Numbered from the stretch's first letter, positions 12,279 through 25,139 are shown. The stretch is 64,000 bases of DNA from Paraphysoderma sedebokerense (GCA_025602915.1 JAHLJZ010000024.1:186001-250000); one strand, 5' to 3'. A program made the numbers and translations. Notes: generated by a model not told the origin, from the sequence alone.

Positions 12279-15200
12279 ATGGGACAGTCAATGGATCCTA
12301 AATTGCTTTCCGAATTTGGCACTTGGATTGGCATATATTCCGTAGAAGTCGTCGTTGCTACGGCTTCCCTCCTGTTCGTTTTCTACATGTTCATCAAAAC
12401 CCCAGCAGAAAAACGGTCGAAGCCGTCCTTCATTCTAGGAATATCTCAACTAATCTGTGCTTTCGGTTACAATATCGTCGTAATATGTGGAGACTTAATG
12501 AAGATGATGCAAATTCCACATAGAATTCACCGGGTGTTTACACTTACTATCCCTGGATCTGCCTTTTTCCATTTCACTTTGACCTTGGGTGAATTCGCTC
12601 TTCTTCATTCTCTCTATCAGCTGTATCGCCCCAGAAAATCAAAGAAATCAGTTTTCATAATCGCTTTCCTGGTCCTATTCCGAGCCGTTAGTCATGCGGT
12701 AGTCATCGTTTATGTTGTGGCCGGAGACTGGGAGGAAAATTTACAAAAATATTATACTGGGCTCCAAGGGTGGGGGATAATCGCAGGATCACTCACCGCT
12801 GTAACAAATCTTAGTCTGAGTATCTCATTCTTGTCGTATTACAAATCAAAACTTCGCTACGCCTTCATGAATCGAAAATTTCTGAATGTCCTGAGTCGAA
12901 TTTCCCTCCAGCATGCTTTGCTTCCGACTTTTCTCGTTCTCCCTTCAGCAATATTATTTATCCACCAGAGGGCCACAAATCAATCAGTGTTGGATTTGGA
13001 TCTCCTTTTCGCGTTGATTCATCAGTTTTATTTTCTATCATTTTCGGTGTCAGTTGGTTATGCAATGTACTTGTTGAATTTGGGTCCGCGACACTATAAT
13101 TTGGGTCACCTATCAAAGCAAGTCAAATATAGTGCTGGGGAGATTGTTCAAGCCTTTCGACATGAAAAGAAGGAAGAAGCGATAGTGGAAAGATACGCAC
13201 GGGAAGCTTATTTGAGAATCGGCGGTGCAAGTGGGTTCATATTCGATTATGTAGACGGGAATTTTGTCCCTTCGTGCTCGTTTCAATTGGATGGCAAGTC
13301 GGATGAAGTCAGGGTAGAATTTCAGTCCGTCACGAGAGCACCGTCTCCAAGTTCTGTTCTCAATGCTGCAATGCTAAAAAACGAGACTATAGTTGAAAGT
13401 TTAGAACAGTTAGCTGAACTACCCCATGTTGCCCCGCATATGGTAACTCAATCCAGTGGAACAAGGTCTATTATATGCGTGCCCATTGTTTCAGCTTTTG
13501 GAAGATCATTTATTTGTATATATAGGTATTGATTTCTATTCTATTTCAGCATCAACTCTGGTGAAGCGTAGATTGATTTTATCCCTCCTAGCACTCGGGA
13601 TGCCTTTGTGGATGCGATCTCTCCTATGGACATATACATTCTCGAATTGCTGTCTCAGCAATTAGTAGTATCCCTGGAAAATTTTCGGTTTGCGATTTCT
13701 TTTCCTTTGCAATTACTCGGTCTTCCGAATTAATCGCTATCATTCTTAAGATTATTCAACGATTTGGCGTCCATGAATCGGGAACTCGACACAAAAGTCG
13801 CCGATAGGACCGAGGAATTGGAGATACAGAAACTCCAACTGGAAGCCGCGAAAATTAAAGCTGAAAGCTCAGCTCGAGCGAAATCGGTGTTTTTGGCCAA
13901 CATGAGTCATGAAGGTAGTTTACCTTGTGTTGCTTTCTGCCGTCAGAACATATTTACGATGGACCATTTTTGTTAGTTCGTACGCCAGCAAGTCAGATTA
14001 TATCTGCAGCTGAAATGCTGTCGGATTCCAATCTGTCGATGGAACAGATGGATTACCTGAACATTGTCACGTCTTCTGGTAGACTTCTGCTTAATCTCTT
14101 GGTATGTATGACCCGTTGACTTTACCGGGGAATATTCTCAAAAAGTGCTAAACATAGACAGTGCGTCTTGTCACCAGAATGACGTCCTCGATATATCAAA
14201 ACTCGATTCCCAAAAGCTGAAATTAGAATACGCTCCTTTCAATGTCCATCAACTGATTAAGAATACAATTGAAGCATTCTCGGTGTCAAGACCACTTCAT
14301 TTAGCATATTATGTGGATCGACGGATCCCTGAAGTTGTGATCGGTGACGGTAACATATTTCCGGGCAAACTTGCTAAGCATTGTCGGATTACTTATTGTT
14401 TTTGTGTTACCCTTTCAGCACTACGAATACAGCAAATATTCACTAATTTAATTTCTAATGCCCTAAAATTTACTCCATCTGGATATGTTATTCTCCAAGC
14501 AAGGATGGATACATTATCCGAAGTAAATGAGGGCAGATCATGCGAAATTACGTTTTCTGTTTGCGGTAGGTGAAAAAAGTCACTTTCGATAACCTGTGCT
14601 TCTCTTACTGTTCCTATCGTTGTAGACACCGGCAACGGAATATCGAGAGAGAAACTAGATGTCATCTTCCAAAGATTCGAGCAAGAAAATACCTCCATCA
14701 GTCGTCTTCATGGAGGGACAGGTATGTTATTTGATATTCGTAAAAGCGTTCAATCAATCGTAGAAATAATCGCAATTCTCGTTCAGGTCTCGGTTTAGCG
14801 ATATCGCAAGGTTAATTTTGAGTCTTTAACTACTGTTTCTGATTTGCACGTCATTGTGGATTCAAATTTATTCTTACAACTGAATTATCCAAACTAGATC
14901 TTTGCAATCTTATGAATTCCAAACTTCACGCTACTTCGGAACTCGGACGCGGCTCGACATTTTATTTCACTGTAAAGTTACGATACTCTAATAATTCGAA
15001 CATAGCGGACCCAAACAACCTTGCAATATCACACACAGAATCTGTTTTGCTTGTGACGAATTCCGGAACTGTACTTCGCGACTCGTCAAAGTCAATTATC
15101 CAACTGCAGCTCGAGAATTACGGATTATATAATATAAGCAATAAATTATTTTCAGCGGAGGCACTCGATGATCTATTCGAATTCACGCAATCGTATGATT

Positions 15201-16012
15201 ATGTTATCCTTGATGTCACTTCGTCACCCCAGGAAGTGCTGTTACCTCGTATACCATTACTTCTTCAACCTCGACAGCCATTTATCGTCATTTGTACTCA
15301 CGATGAATACGGTGATCTCCATGAAATTGAGAATCTCTCACCCTTCATGAGACTCTTAAGGTATCCATATAAACAGAGCATGTTGTACCAGTTTATTCAA
15401 CAACTTGGAAAATCCGCAATAAATGTTCCGCCGACGTTAACTTTGACACCTATTACAATGTCCGAAAAACACGATATTAAGATCCTATTAGCAGAGGATA
15501 ACCCGTTTGTGTTTACTTTCTTTTCATTACTAATTTAGTCATTGCAACTTGTTAATTATCACTATTTTGCGTTGAACAAATGCAGAGTGAATCAAAAAGT
15601 CATGAAAGCGATGTTCAAGAAGCTCGGTCATACACTCGATATAGCATCTAATGGTGTTGAAGCGGTAACGATGGCCGAGGAGAATGAGTACGATATAATC
15701 TTTATGGACGTTCGGTACGTGGCATCCATATAATTACTCTTGTCTCCTTTTTTCTATGTTGTATTAACACTTTCATTGTAAATCGGTTTCAGAATGCCAA
15801 TTATGTCTGGACTCGAAACTACCGCGAAAATAAGAGCACAAATTAAGAATCGACCAGATCGAAATAAGTCACCCCCGATTATTGTCGGACTTTCTGCAGA
15901 TGCACTGCAAGAGAATCGAGAGGAAGGTATGAGAGTTGGAATGGATGATTATCTATCAAAACCGGTGTCAAAGGATACAATGGTGGATATTTTGAAGAAA
16001 TATGGTGGGTGA
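12279..16012 (+). CDS. 7TM hybrid histidine kinase HK4
   Basis: Paralog of HK2/HK3 with identical architecture. Exon 1 (to about 13526) holds seven membrane segments and the GAF domain (IICVPIVSAFG). The linker starts near 13764, SHE ends an exon near 13914, VRTPASQI resumes at about 13978. The N-box is near 14420-14475, DTGNGISREK near 14627, the G2 microexon at 14787-14810. The receiver keeps LLAEDNP, FMDVR and LSKPV (about 15955). Two in-frame ATGs (12279 and 12291) are possible; the second aligns best with HK3. The conserved DLCGLM after G2 is DLCNLM here. From about 14913 the sequence becomes nearly identical to HK3. Confidence 0.92.
14913..15780 (+). repeat. Gene-conversion tract, HK4 copy
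   Basis: Counterpart of 10119-10985 at a constant offset of 4,794 bp. Identity includes the intron between the LLAEDNP and VNQK exons, which would not be expected from protein-level selection. Confidence 0.8.
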
Positions 16013-16356
16013 ATTCTACTTTTGGATGAAGTAACCTTTAAGGGGTGCGTTGCATGAATAAAGAAGTTCGATTGATAGGTGTAAATACTTTAGTGTATAG
16101 TTAGGTTAAATGTAGTTTTACGGCATATGATTGATATATTGCATAATACTATAATAAGTCAAACATTTACAGAAATTTACAAAATACGCCAACAGAAAAT
16201 AGTCATCGAGATCTGCATCGAAAATGATGCTCAATACTGACATTCATGTTCCATATGGCCAATAAGAACCGGATCAATGAACGAATAACTTAATAAATTT
16301 TAGCGAAATATCGCCAACTTCATCTTCGGACCCGTGCATTTTAACGCTACTTGTCA
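16013..16356. other. Convergent 3' flanks of HK4 and the CEP70-like gene
   Basis: AT-rich intergenic DNA between two genes whose 3' ends face each other. Nothing else recognised. Confidence 0.5.
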
Positions 16357-19300
16357 TTAATCAACTTTGCTTCTCTCGTTCACTCTTTCTTCTTGCCTTT
16401 CCCTTTCGGCTCTCATCCTAATCTCTTCTCGAATTTCCCTATCAACTTTATCTCTTCCAAACCCTTCCAATTCCAATTCATCCAGTATTGTTTTCTTTGT
16501 ATGTTCTGAGCTAACTCTTTCCAATAATGATTCCAGACTAGTCAAGGCAGACGAAGAAGATTTGTTCTGTACATCAGATAAATGAGAACGGTTACGGAAT
16601 GTGTCAAGAGGACGATGGGGTTGTTGAGATTGTGCATCTGACAATAAGGAGACAAAGAAACGAAAGAGGATGTTAGAATTAGAATAGAAATTATCTAGAA
16701 ATTGTCGCTATCAACGAAAGACAATTCAATAGCATTCAACAATCTTACGTACTTGATAGCGCAATCAGAATTTGATCAGCAGCTTTTGTTAAAATCGTGC
16801 TGACTTTGACGTTTTGATCTACAAAACCAAAAATTTGGACTTAGATAAGCCCTGGATATCTACGAAACAAAAATTTGAACCTAATTCCAAAAGCTCCCTA
16901 ATTTGTTTTAGTCCAACATCCACTTCTGAAACAAACACATAAAGTTCATTCATCTTCGGGAATACCCCTGACAATGTCGTTATTTCGAATAAATTGCAAA
17001 AATGGTTTACAATACGAGTATATGTTGATTCCTACGGCATCATATTTGATCAAACAATTAGCCGCAATGGATTAAGAGACAAAAGGAATAAAAGAAAGCG
17101 TACCTCGGATTCCTTCATTTTGGAGCGTTCAGCGCGATGGGTATTTTTCTCAAAAGCAATCAACCGCTTAATTTCCTCTACGCAGAGTGCTTTAACATCG
17201 GCATCCTCATCATCATTGTCGTTCAATCGGAGGAGTCTATATATTTTCTCGATGAATTTCTTTGGGAACAGAGGTTGGAGGAATTAGAATGTATGTTAAT
17301 ACATGACGGTACCAAATCCTCAGCAAAATCCACTAATTGAACGAAAAGCAAGGAATACCAACCCGCAAGCCATCCAATGTCTCCAACTCTTCCGACCATA
17401 TTTGCAAAGCTTTAATTGTATCTCTAAATTTATGCATAGGAGGATTCGGACTGCTTCTGTCCGCGTTTTGATCAACTGTTACATTTACCACAGCATGCTG
17501 ATGAGCCCAAATGATGGCGTCGACTTGCTTGATGAACTAAAATAATGTTAGGATTACCCAAACGATTATATTATATGTTTGAAAATAAAATGATCATTGG
17601 TAACAGAAGAATACATACCCGTTGCATTTGAGGCACCAAATGAAGAACCTTAGACACTTCGCTAAGCGCTGTCGAGACTTGGTTAATGTCGTTTATATCA
17701 AGCCGTATGCAAATATCCTGGACGCAACAAAGATTAGGTCAGCATTTCATTAAATCACAAAACAAAATGGATTTAGGGAAAAGGAACACAATGCTGTGTT
17801 CAGAAAGTAATAAGGGAAATCCCAAAACAAAAGAATTTAGGGATAGAATCAACACAATGCTGTGTTAAAAAAATAATAAGGGGAATGCAATTAAATGTTA
17901 AACCTTCAAGTAGTTTCTGCATCGTTCAGCATTCATCTCATCAATTTTGTACAGTCTCAACTTATAGTTCAATTTATCCCTCCTTATCTTTTCTCTTGTC
18001 GACAGTTTTTCTTCTTCTCCAAACTCCGTCTGTCTTGATCCACTTTCTTGGGTGGAAAATGCTTTCGGCGGCTTTCGAAACTGTAGGAGTTCAAGTTTTA
18101 ACAATTCTTTTTCATTTTCGCTTTTCGCAAGGAGGTCATTGGTTTCATCGAGGCGCTTTTGGAGTAGCTATATTTGACCGGAATGGTAAGTGAAATATTT
18201 GCATTACCAAATTCAAGGTACAAAAGGAATGAAATAACAAGTTCAATTGAGAAGAAATTCAAACAGCACCAACCTTAATCTGTTGTTCCATAGCAACCCG
18301 AAGTCGAATGAATTCATCTCCCTGAGGATTCCCGATATCCTCAACCAGCTTTCTAGGTTTTTTGGTGAAAGTGGTACCGTGTTCATTCTCGTCTTCTTGC
18401 TCTGACTCTGGCGGAGGAGTAACCGGCGATTCCTCCTCAACATTCTCTTTTGATTTCTGAGATTTCAGCATCAGGCTGATGGTTGATATATTAATCATCC
18501 GCTACAAAAATTGGCAAACCGTAGAATGATTATACAAACCGCATTGAATTCAATTCGTTCTGAACAGATTCCAATTTGCTTTCATATACGTCTACGACTT
18601 CGAGTGTCATTCGATCAATTCCACTTTTGCTTGGATCCCGTCGGAACTTTTGATGCTGCTTCGCAATGGCTTCGAATGATCTTTCGTTTCGCTCCCGTTG
18701 TTTTTCCATCTATTTATGGATCCGTTAGTTCTTTAATCAGGGTAAAATATGCTATGGCAAGAAAAAACGCTGTGCATCAAAAACGTACTTTCTCTAGAAC
18801 ATTATGGAGCTGCTTTTTCAGCATATCCGCATCTGAAGACTCCTTTTCTATTTGCTTCTTCAATGCTTCGTAACGGGCTTTAAGATCCGCAGCTTCGGCC
18901 TTCGATAACTCTAAGTCGCCCGCCATATCCTTAGATTTGTTAACCATTCGGTCCAGATTTGTCTATTGTTAGCAGTAAGAATTTTTGATTGAGATTAGTT
19001 TCAATTCTTGTACTACATCATTGACATTCCAAAACACACCTGAAGGCCCTCGACCATACTACTCTCTTGACTCGTCTGATTTTTCCATTTTTCTTCAACT
19101 TCCTTCAGCTTAATTTCCCAGTCTTCCTCTCTCCGGTCGGCATCTGATAGCTTCCCTACTAGTTGCTGAATGATTTGTCCACGTCTGTGGTATTCTTGCA
19201 ACAAATGACCTACACCCATGTTTAGTGATTTGGCCATAGGCTCTGGTAACTTCGACTCAAAAATGCGTTCAGGTAGCGGGGGAAGGCCTGAAGTAATGAG

Positions 19301-20343
19301 AAAATCGGACAACTCGCGCATCGATTTGTTTGCCTTTTACACAAAAGACGGTTAAATTTGAAGTAACAGGAGAAGAGCGTTAGGGCATCTAGTCCAATGA
19401 TTACCTCCAATTTTTCAGGGGAACGAGATAGAGATCTGTCTCTAGTTTTCGGCGGTATCACTGTTTGCATGAATTTAGCTTCTTGACTTTCATCTGAGTT
19501 GGAAGACTGTATAGGTTGGGAAGTTGCATGACTTGTTGACATAGACGTGGCTGTTGTCGCTGTTGTACGGTGTGACGAAATATGATCATGGCTTTGTGAT
19601 CGGCTATGGATACTTGCCGCCTCGGTTTTATATTGTGCTTCCAGAGTTCCAATAGATTCCGATTCCTTGGGTTTATCGTTTGTTCCAGTCGGGACTGATT
19701 TTGAGGCTTCTTGAAATGCTTTTGGTGTCGAAGGAGCAAACTCTTTTGCCGAACTTGGGCGAATCGGCGATATAGCATTTACTCGAGATATTGAAGGCTG
19801 TTCGACAAAGGCATTAGTATCTATTTAACTGTGTCAGTCAACGTGAATGCAGATTTCGTCAAGTCAGAATCAAGGATTGAACCATCGGCATCTCGTTCCA
19901 TTTCCGCCGGATTTCCTTCATTGATCGTAGATAATTCGATATGACGCTAAAGTGTTCGAATGATAAAATTAATATTTCTTGCAATCAATAGCCGACATCG
20001 CCAGTATACAAGCAAGACCGATCACTCACCGTGCTACGTTCTTCTATTACGTGACTCTTTGTGCTTGTTACATCGGAATCTTCGGCTTCCAATTCTTTTC
20101 GTAAGGCGGCATAGTCAATCGAGTTCTCAGTGCCCGAGCCTTGAAGCAGATACTTTATGAAATCGGCGGCTTCGTTCGAAGTACGATCTAAGTATGGTCG
20201 AGGTGCGCAAAAAGGTTTGAATTAATTTAATGAACCGTTCGCCAAAAGCATAGACAAGACGACAATTTACCACTGTTCATTTCTGCATACGAATCTACAG
20301 TATCGGAATGGCCGTTAAAGGAGTTGAATTCCTTGTTCGACAT
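16357..20343 (-). CDS. CEP70-like centrosomal coiled-coil protein (multi-exon)
   Basis: Probable centriole/basal-body protein. The start reads MSNKEFNSFNGHSD (ATG at 20343) and the end ERVNERSKVD (stop at 16357). From memory of human CEP70, three blocks line up: FLITSGLPPLPERI...LLQEYHRRGQIIQQL (about 19310-19150) with CEP70 NVLLMMHGLKPL...QQNMIQEL; GIDRMTLEVVDVYESKLESV (about 18640-18560) with VLDRQLLCLIDYYESKI; and LQIWSEELETLDGL near 17380 with IEMWADQLTSLKDL. A Ser/Thr-rich linker (19790-19400) precedes the coiled coils. At least ten short introns are visible. CEP70 is known from ciliated eukaryotes and is absent from fungi that lost centrioles, so this gene supports a zoosporic lineage. 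Exon borders are approximate. Confidence 0.65.
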
Positions 20344-20797
20344 TTTGCGTTCTTGTCTTGTCGTCGGATGCAGTCACCGCACGACGGAAAGAGGAAGAGC
20401 TCGTTCACCGGTTCACCCATTCACCATCTTATCATCATTTTAGTTAAGACCGAATTATTAACTGATGAAGAACAATTTAACAAATAATACTTGATGAATG
20501 TAAACAGAAAATAAATACAGAAATTCTTAATAGGGGTACGACTGTGCTGCCAAGGGCATATCTGAGTGTGCTCAATTGGCCGCAAGCTTTGGCAGGATTA
20601 CTGCATGCATTCTGTAACAGAGCATTTTACATTGTTGAAATGTTGAAAATAAGGAATATGAATACTGTAAATTCATAGCGAACATAGATCATGATTTTTT
20701 CAGTTGATAAATAACAGGCACGGTGCTTGAATTCATACAGCCTAGCGATATTTGGTTAAAAAAGGACCGACCACTCCTCCTTCCCTCACAGAAACGA
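20344..20797. other. Divergent promoter region
   Basis: Separates the starts of the CEP70-like gene (-) and the gene at 20798 (+), so it probably drives both. No clear motif seen. Confidence 0.4.
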
Positions 20798-23039
20798 ATG
20801 CCTCCGTCCTCCCCCACACTCTTCTCATGTCATTGTCTAAACGTCAAAGTCTACGTTACATCGTCAATTGAATGTCCTTTGCAAAGAACCGTCGCAGGAA
20901 TTGATGATGAGAAGAATCGACTTGCAGTGGGGTCTGGGTCAACCGGGAGGAGTAATGATTATGGTACCGCTCATACAGAGCCTTCTACCGGTAAAAGGTC
21001 GAATCAAATAGAAACTCACAATGTCGATGCTGTGAATGAAGCTGGCATATTCACAGAAAACGAAATTCGTTCTTTGGATTCCCTAGTTTCATCTGTGGAA
21101 ACAGGAATATCAGAGACGGACGAAGGCGTCAGACATAAAGGCATATTTAAGGAGGAGAAATGTATGAAAGTACAAATTGATAAGTTGAGAGGAATTATTG
21201 TCGTAAGTTCCGGATTTTACTTCAATGTCTAGTTTGACCTATTTACTCTCATTTCATTCGCATGCTACTTTACTTTGGCTAATTCTTTCATTTTCCACTG
21301 TGAATCTATTTGAATATAAATATAGGAATTGCGGCACTTGACTAAGATTTTTGTAACGAATTTTAAATCTGACAAGACAGTAGAGAGTTATTTACATCTC
21401 GTATGTGTAAACTGTAACAACTGGGTTTATTCTGTGACGAAATCAAAGAGCTCATATGCTGATGTTGATCTAAAAAAACTGAGGACAGAAGGGGCGGTGA
21501 CGGAAGTTCAGAACATTGGAGAGAATTACCAACCTAGCAGCGTGCTAGTACCTCGGAATGGATGTTGGATTGCCCAGGGATTACTGGTATGTTTTGTCCA
21601 ATCCATCAAACTGAACTTCACCTATATTCTGAGCTCTTGTCTCCGTTAATTAGTCTGGAAAGGATATCGAAGTTTTAAAGCATAAGCCCTCATTTTCAAA
21701 ACCGTTCAATTTACTTCTTCCTCCTGCTCTATCGACCTCCTCTATTTCCAAAGTGCCCCCTAGCGCTACAGATAGAGGCTCACGAACACCATCGCCTCAA
21801 AGACCATTTCCTGAATTGCAGGCCGCCTTGTCAGTTCTTCAAACTACTTATTCTCGTTTCGTTGAATCAGAGACGATGGCGACTGAGGCTGCTGTCGAAG
21901 AATTCAGACGAAATCGGTACCAACAACTTCAGGATACCATTAATCAAACCGCCAGCGATCGGGACATCATTTGGAATCGAATAGTTAAGCTGCACACGTT
22001 ATCTCTATCTACATCGCCCAAACAAAATTCCTTCACATCGGCTTCAGCTTCCAGGCGATCTTCCTCAGGTTCAACCGACAGAATTGGCCCTACATCCCAG
22101 AATCTAAAATCACCTTTTCCCCCTCCACCAAATGTTGATCAAATCTCCCTACAATTCCGTCGACGCCCCGCTGCTGGCGCTGCTTTCTCAACTGATAGTA
22201 CTCAAGGTCACAGCCACCTACCCACGAATATCGGACAATCCTATCAAGCTGCCGAGATCGAGAGATATTTGTCCCAGACACTTGCACCTTTAGTCGGTGT
22301 TTCAGGCGAAGTAGACATGCAAGACGATTTACCCGAGAGTTTAAATCTAAGGGGAATAAAGGAAGTCATGAATGAGCGAATTGCCGCTCAAGAGAAGAAC
22401 TCAACTGTTCAGCAAGAGGATCAAGCAAAGAAGGAAAGGAGTGACGATGGTATGCCATTTAATTTTGCAGGCCACTCCACCGGTTTATTGACTTTCATCG
22501 TAATAGTTTCAGGCATCTTTGAACTGGACGATGTAGATCGCTCCACGGCGATTCGTATAGAGTCTGATAACGAGTCGCTACCATCTGAATTACCGGAAAC
22601 ATCAGCCGAGCAGGACACAGGCAACGGCAAGAAATCTTCGGCAGATTCATTGTCGGCGACATCTAAAGACGATGATAACGAGAGTAATACATTCGTGACC
22701 AACGCGGGAACCTCAATGTTTGCCACATCTTTGCCAATATCTATTCCTTCTGCGGCACATCGGCGTCGTACAGCTCGCAAAGCAGATGCCAAACCAACGA
22801 AGAACGAAGTGACTCGAAACCAATCCAATCCCGACCATAATCAAACGACATCTGAAGTCATCTCTCAAGAGGAGGAGGCGGTTGACTTGGAAGGTGTGGA
22901 AGGAGATTTGGACGATACCTTGTCCACTGACGAAGAAATGATACCACCGCATGAGTACATTGCACGAACTTATAATGCATCCGGTGAATTTTTAGTGGGG
23001 AGTAAACCCGAGCAGAAACGATTTAGCGTCGCTATTTGA
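20798..23039 (+). CDS. Unrecognised protein with CHC and CxxC motifs and an acidic/Ser-rich tail
   Basis: I do not recognise this gene. Model: exon 20798-21202, exon 21326-21590, exon from about 21653, an intron about 22450-22512, stop at 23039. The N-terminus (MPPSSPTLFSCHCLNVKVYV) carries a Cys-His-Cys motif beside a short beta-like stretch. A second pair, LVCVNCNNWVYSV, lies at the start of exon 2, so the two could make a split zinc site. The rest is low-complexity: a Ser/Pro-rich part with a helical stretch (ALSVLQTTYSRFVESE), then acidic patches and a basic stretch (AAHRRRTARKADAKPTK). The start was chosen as the first ATG before the Cys motif; an upstream in-frame ATG at 20723 is possible. 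A GFA/CENP-V-like zinc fold was considered but is unproven. Confidence 0.6.
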
Positions 23040-23384
23040 TTGTGAATCTGTTATTATGAATAACGAGTTGTAATCATATTTACATGTATACAGATAAATA
23101 GCTCGCATCTATATTTATACTACTATCCATGCATTTGATAAGGCAAGGCACATTTCATGTTGTTGGCACCAGGGTATTACCTTCTATTTTTAGTAACGCG
23201 TCGTTGATTGGCCAAGGAGGTAATATTTGTGGATTCAGGAGGAACTCAAATAAATTTCCAATTCCAACCGCTTCAATTCCCTCTCTTGTCATCTTCCGCA
23301 TCATCGTCGTCGCATTCCTCGTTTTCAGTAATCGACAGTTGACGCTAGCAACCCTCAATCTCAGTTTATCTTGTGTAATATACA
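23040..23384. other. Intergenic
   Basis: 3' flank of the preceding gene and promoter of the secreted-protein gene; nothing else recognised. Confidence 0.4.
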
Positions 23385-24440
23385 ATGCTGTCGACACGAA
23401 TACCCCACTTCCTCGTCGTCGTCTTAGTGGCTCTATTGGCTCTGAATTCCTATACTGTAGATGCTAATCCAATGAGATTAGAGAGAAGGCAGAGTAAGTT
23501 TACATTTTTAAAATACGTCGAATTGTTTCAATTGTGGAGTGGAATGCCCAAGGTCCAGCGAAATGGACTAATGCCCGCACACAATTTTTTGTCAACGACC
23601 GCAGCACATCTGTCTAGACACTAACTCAATTCTCCCTCCCTTGAAACTGGCTAGATCCTTCACCTACCCCTTCGACTACGTCTGGTGGAGGTCCGACTGC
23701 AACTGCATCAAATTCAACTGAAGGCTCATCGCCGACTCCAACAATTGATCCTAACGATGGCTCTGTGATTGACGGTGGAAAAAATAGCAGTGGTGGAGCC
23801 GGCAGACCCGGAGAACGTAAGTTTTACATCGCTCAGTTTGTGCTCTTTTGAAGTCATCCATCACAGATGACTGTCCGACTGTTCGGTTTTACAGTGTTTA
23901 AATCTAAACTCCATTTTCCCGTTCATTTGATCTACCTTCTCATCAATGTGCCATTGTTTTTTATTTTTAGCGGCGAGTGTAAATTGGGTTTTCCCTTCAA
24001 TCATCCAGCGCAAATCCCAAGATTACCCTGTCATTGCAGCTGGAGGCGATACTCCATTTATCATTCAATTCAACCTCACCAACGTCCGTGTTCAACCAAA
24101 ATCACTCACACTAGAATATAAAAGAAACTCGGATAAACCCGACGCTTGGGTCAAAATAGACGATAAAGTATCCCCAAGTACCACAAACTATTCATGGAGC
24201 GTTCCGGGGAATGTTTCTGAATCCAGAGATTATGTTTTGCGTTTGTACGATACAGGTATTGGTCCCAATGATGTCAAACAAGGTGCAGTAAGAGCAACTA
24301 TCAGTGGCAGATTTTTTGTTTACAAGCCTAGAGATTTAAGCATCCCGATAGAACTTCCAAACGATGCTGCTAAAGTGTTTGGATCTATTGGTTGGACCCT
24401 CTTGTTCGGATTAGTGGTGGGTGTAGTTGGATTGTTGTAG
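23385..24440 (+). CDS. Secreted Ser/Thr-rich, probably GPI-anchored surface protein
   Basis: Exon 1 (23385-23493) encodes a signal peptide, MLSTRIPHFLVVVLVALLAL. Exon 2 (about 23655-23815) is Ser/Thr/Pro/Gly-rich (DPSPTPSTTSGGGPT), typical of O-glycosylated wall proteins. Exon 3 (from about 23971) encodes a beta-rich domain with FNLTNV, NYSWSVPGN and YVLRLYDTG. The protein ends in a hydrophobic stretch right at the stop (SIGWTLLFGLVVGVVGLL), as in GPI signals. The pattern TNYSWSVP...DYVLRLYD resembles Ig-like Kre9/KNH or DUF7137 domains of fungal wall proteins; which one, if either, is unsure. Several NxS/T sites are present. Likely location: plasma membrane or cell wall. Confidence 0.8.
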
Positions 24441-24847
24441 AAGAACTTAAACTATATTCGTGGACGCATCGTAATGATAGTCGGTTGTGTTGTACATAGG
24501 CCGTTCAAACATGTATTTGTTAGGGATAATTTGAATAATAGTAATCATATATAACTGTACAAGGCTAGGTTATCATTGAAGTTGGCAAAAAAAAGTATGA
24601 TCTTTGTAATGACTTCTGAGTTCTGGTACTGCTGCTTAAAGTTTAAATTCATGGTAACGACGCCTAAGATTGGAGTTAGCTCAGGAAAGATACCGTCGTT
24701 CTGGAAACGTCATCCTGTTTACATCATTTAGGATAGATCTGACATTCGTGTAGACCGCACGAAGCGAGGACGAGGAATAAGATCCGGCTTGCAAGCATGA
24801 AAAACTTATCGTGCATATATTGTTATGATTGCCAAGATCTACAATCT
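24441..24847. other. Intergenic before the tRNA gene
   Basis: 3' flank of the surface-protein gene, then unremarkable DNA up to the tRNA. No gene seen. Confidence 0.4.
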
Positions 24848-24920
24848 GGGCATGTAGTGTAATGGATAACACGTTAGACTTCGGATCTAAAGATTGCAGG
24901 TTCGAGTCCTGTCATGCTCG
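24848..24920 (+). tRNA. tRNA-Arg, anticodon UCG
   Basis: A full 73-nt cloverleaf can be drawn. The acceptor stem GGGCATG pairs with CATGCTC (one G-T pair) with discriminator G. The D stem is GTGT/ACAC. The anticodon stem TTAGA/TCTAA encloses the loop CTTCGGA with anticodon TCG. The T stem is GCAGG/CCTGT with loop TTCGAGT. There is no intron, and CCA is not encoded, as expected in eukaryotes. Confidence 0.97.
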
Positions 24921-24924
24921 TTTT
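24921..24924 (+). terminator. RNA polymerase III terminator (T run)
   Basis: TTTT directly follows the tRNA discriminator base, with a second T run shortly after; the standard signal for Pol III termination. Confidence 0.7.
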
Positions 24925-25139
24925 GCATTTTTCACCCCTGATTGTTCCTTTAATCTTTTGAGTAGATATATTTCTTTAGACTAATATGCACATCTTCATT
25001 CCACAAAAGTGATCGTCAAACGGAAGGACAGCGAAATCGCTACATCTTGGTAGAATCCTTTACGATGTTCTTTTCCCATCCCATGATAGTCAACAGTCAG
25101 CAGGGGTTAATCCAATATTTCATTATACGCTGTAAATAT

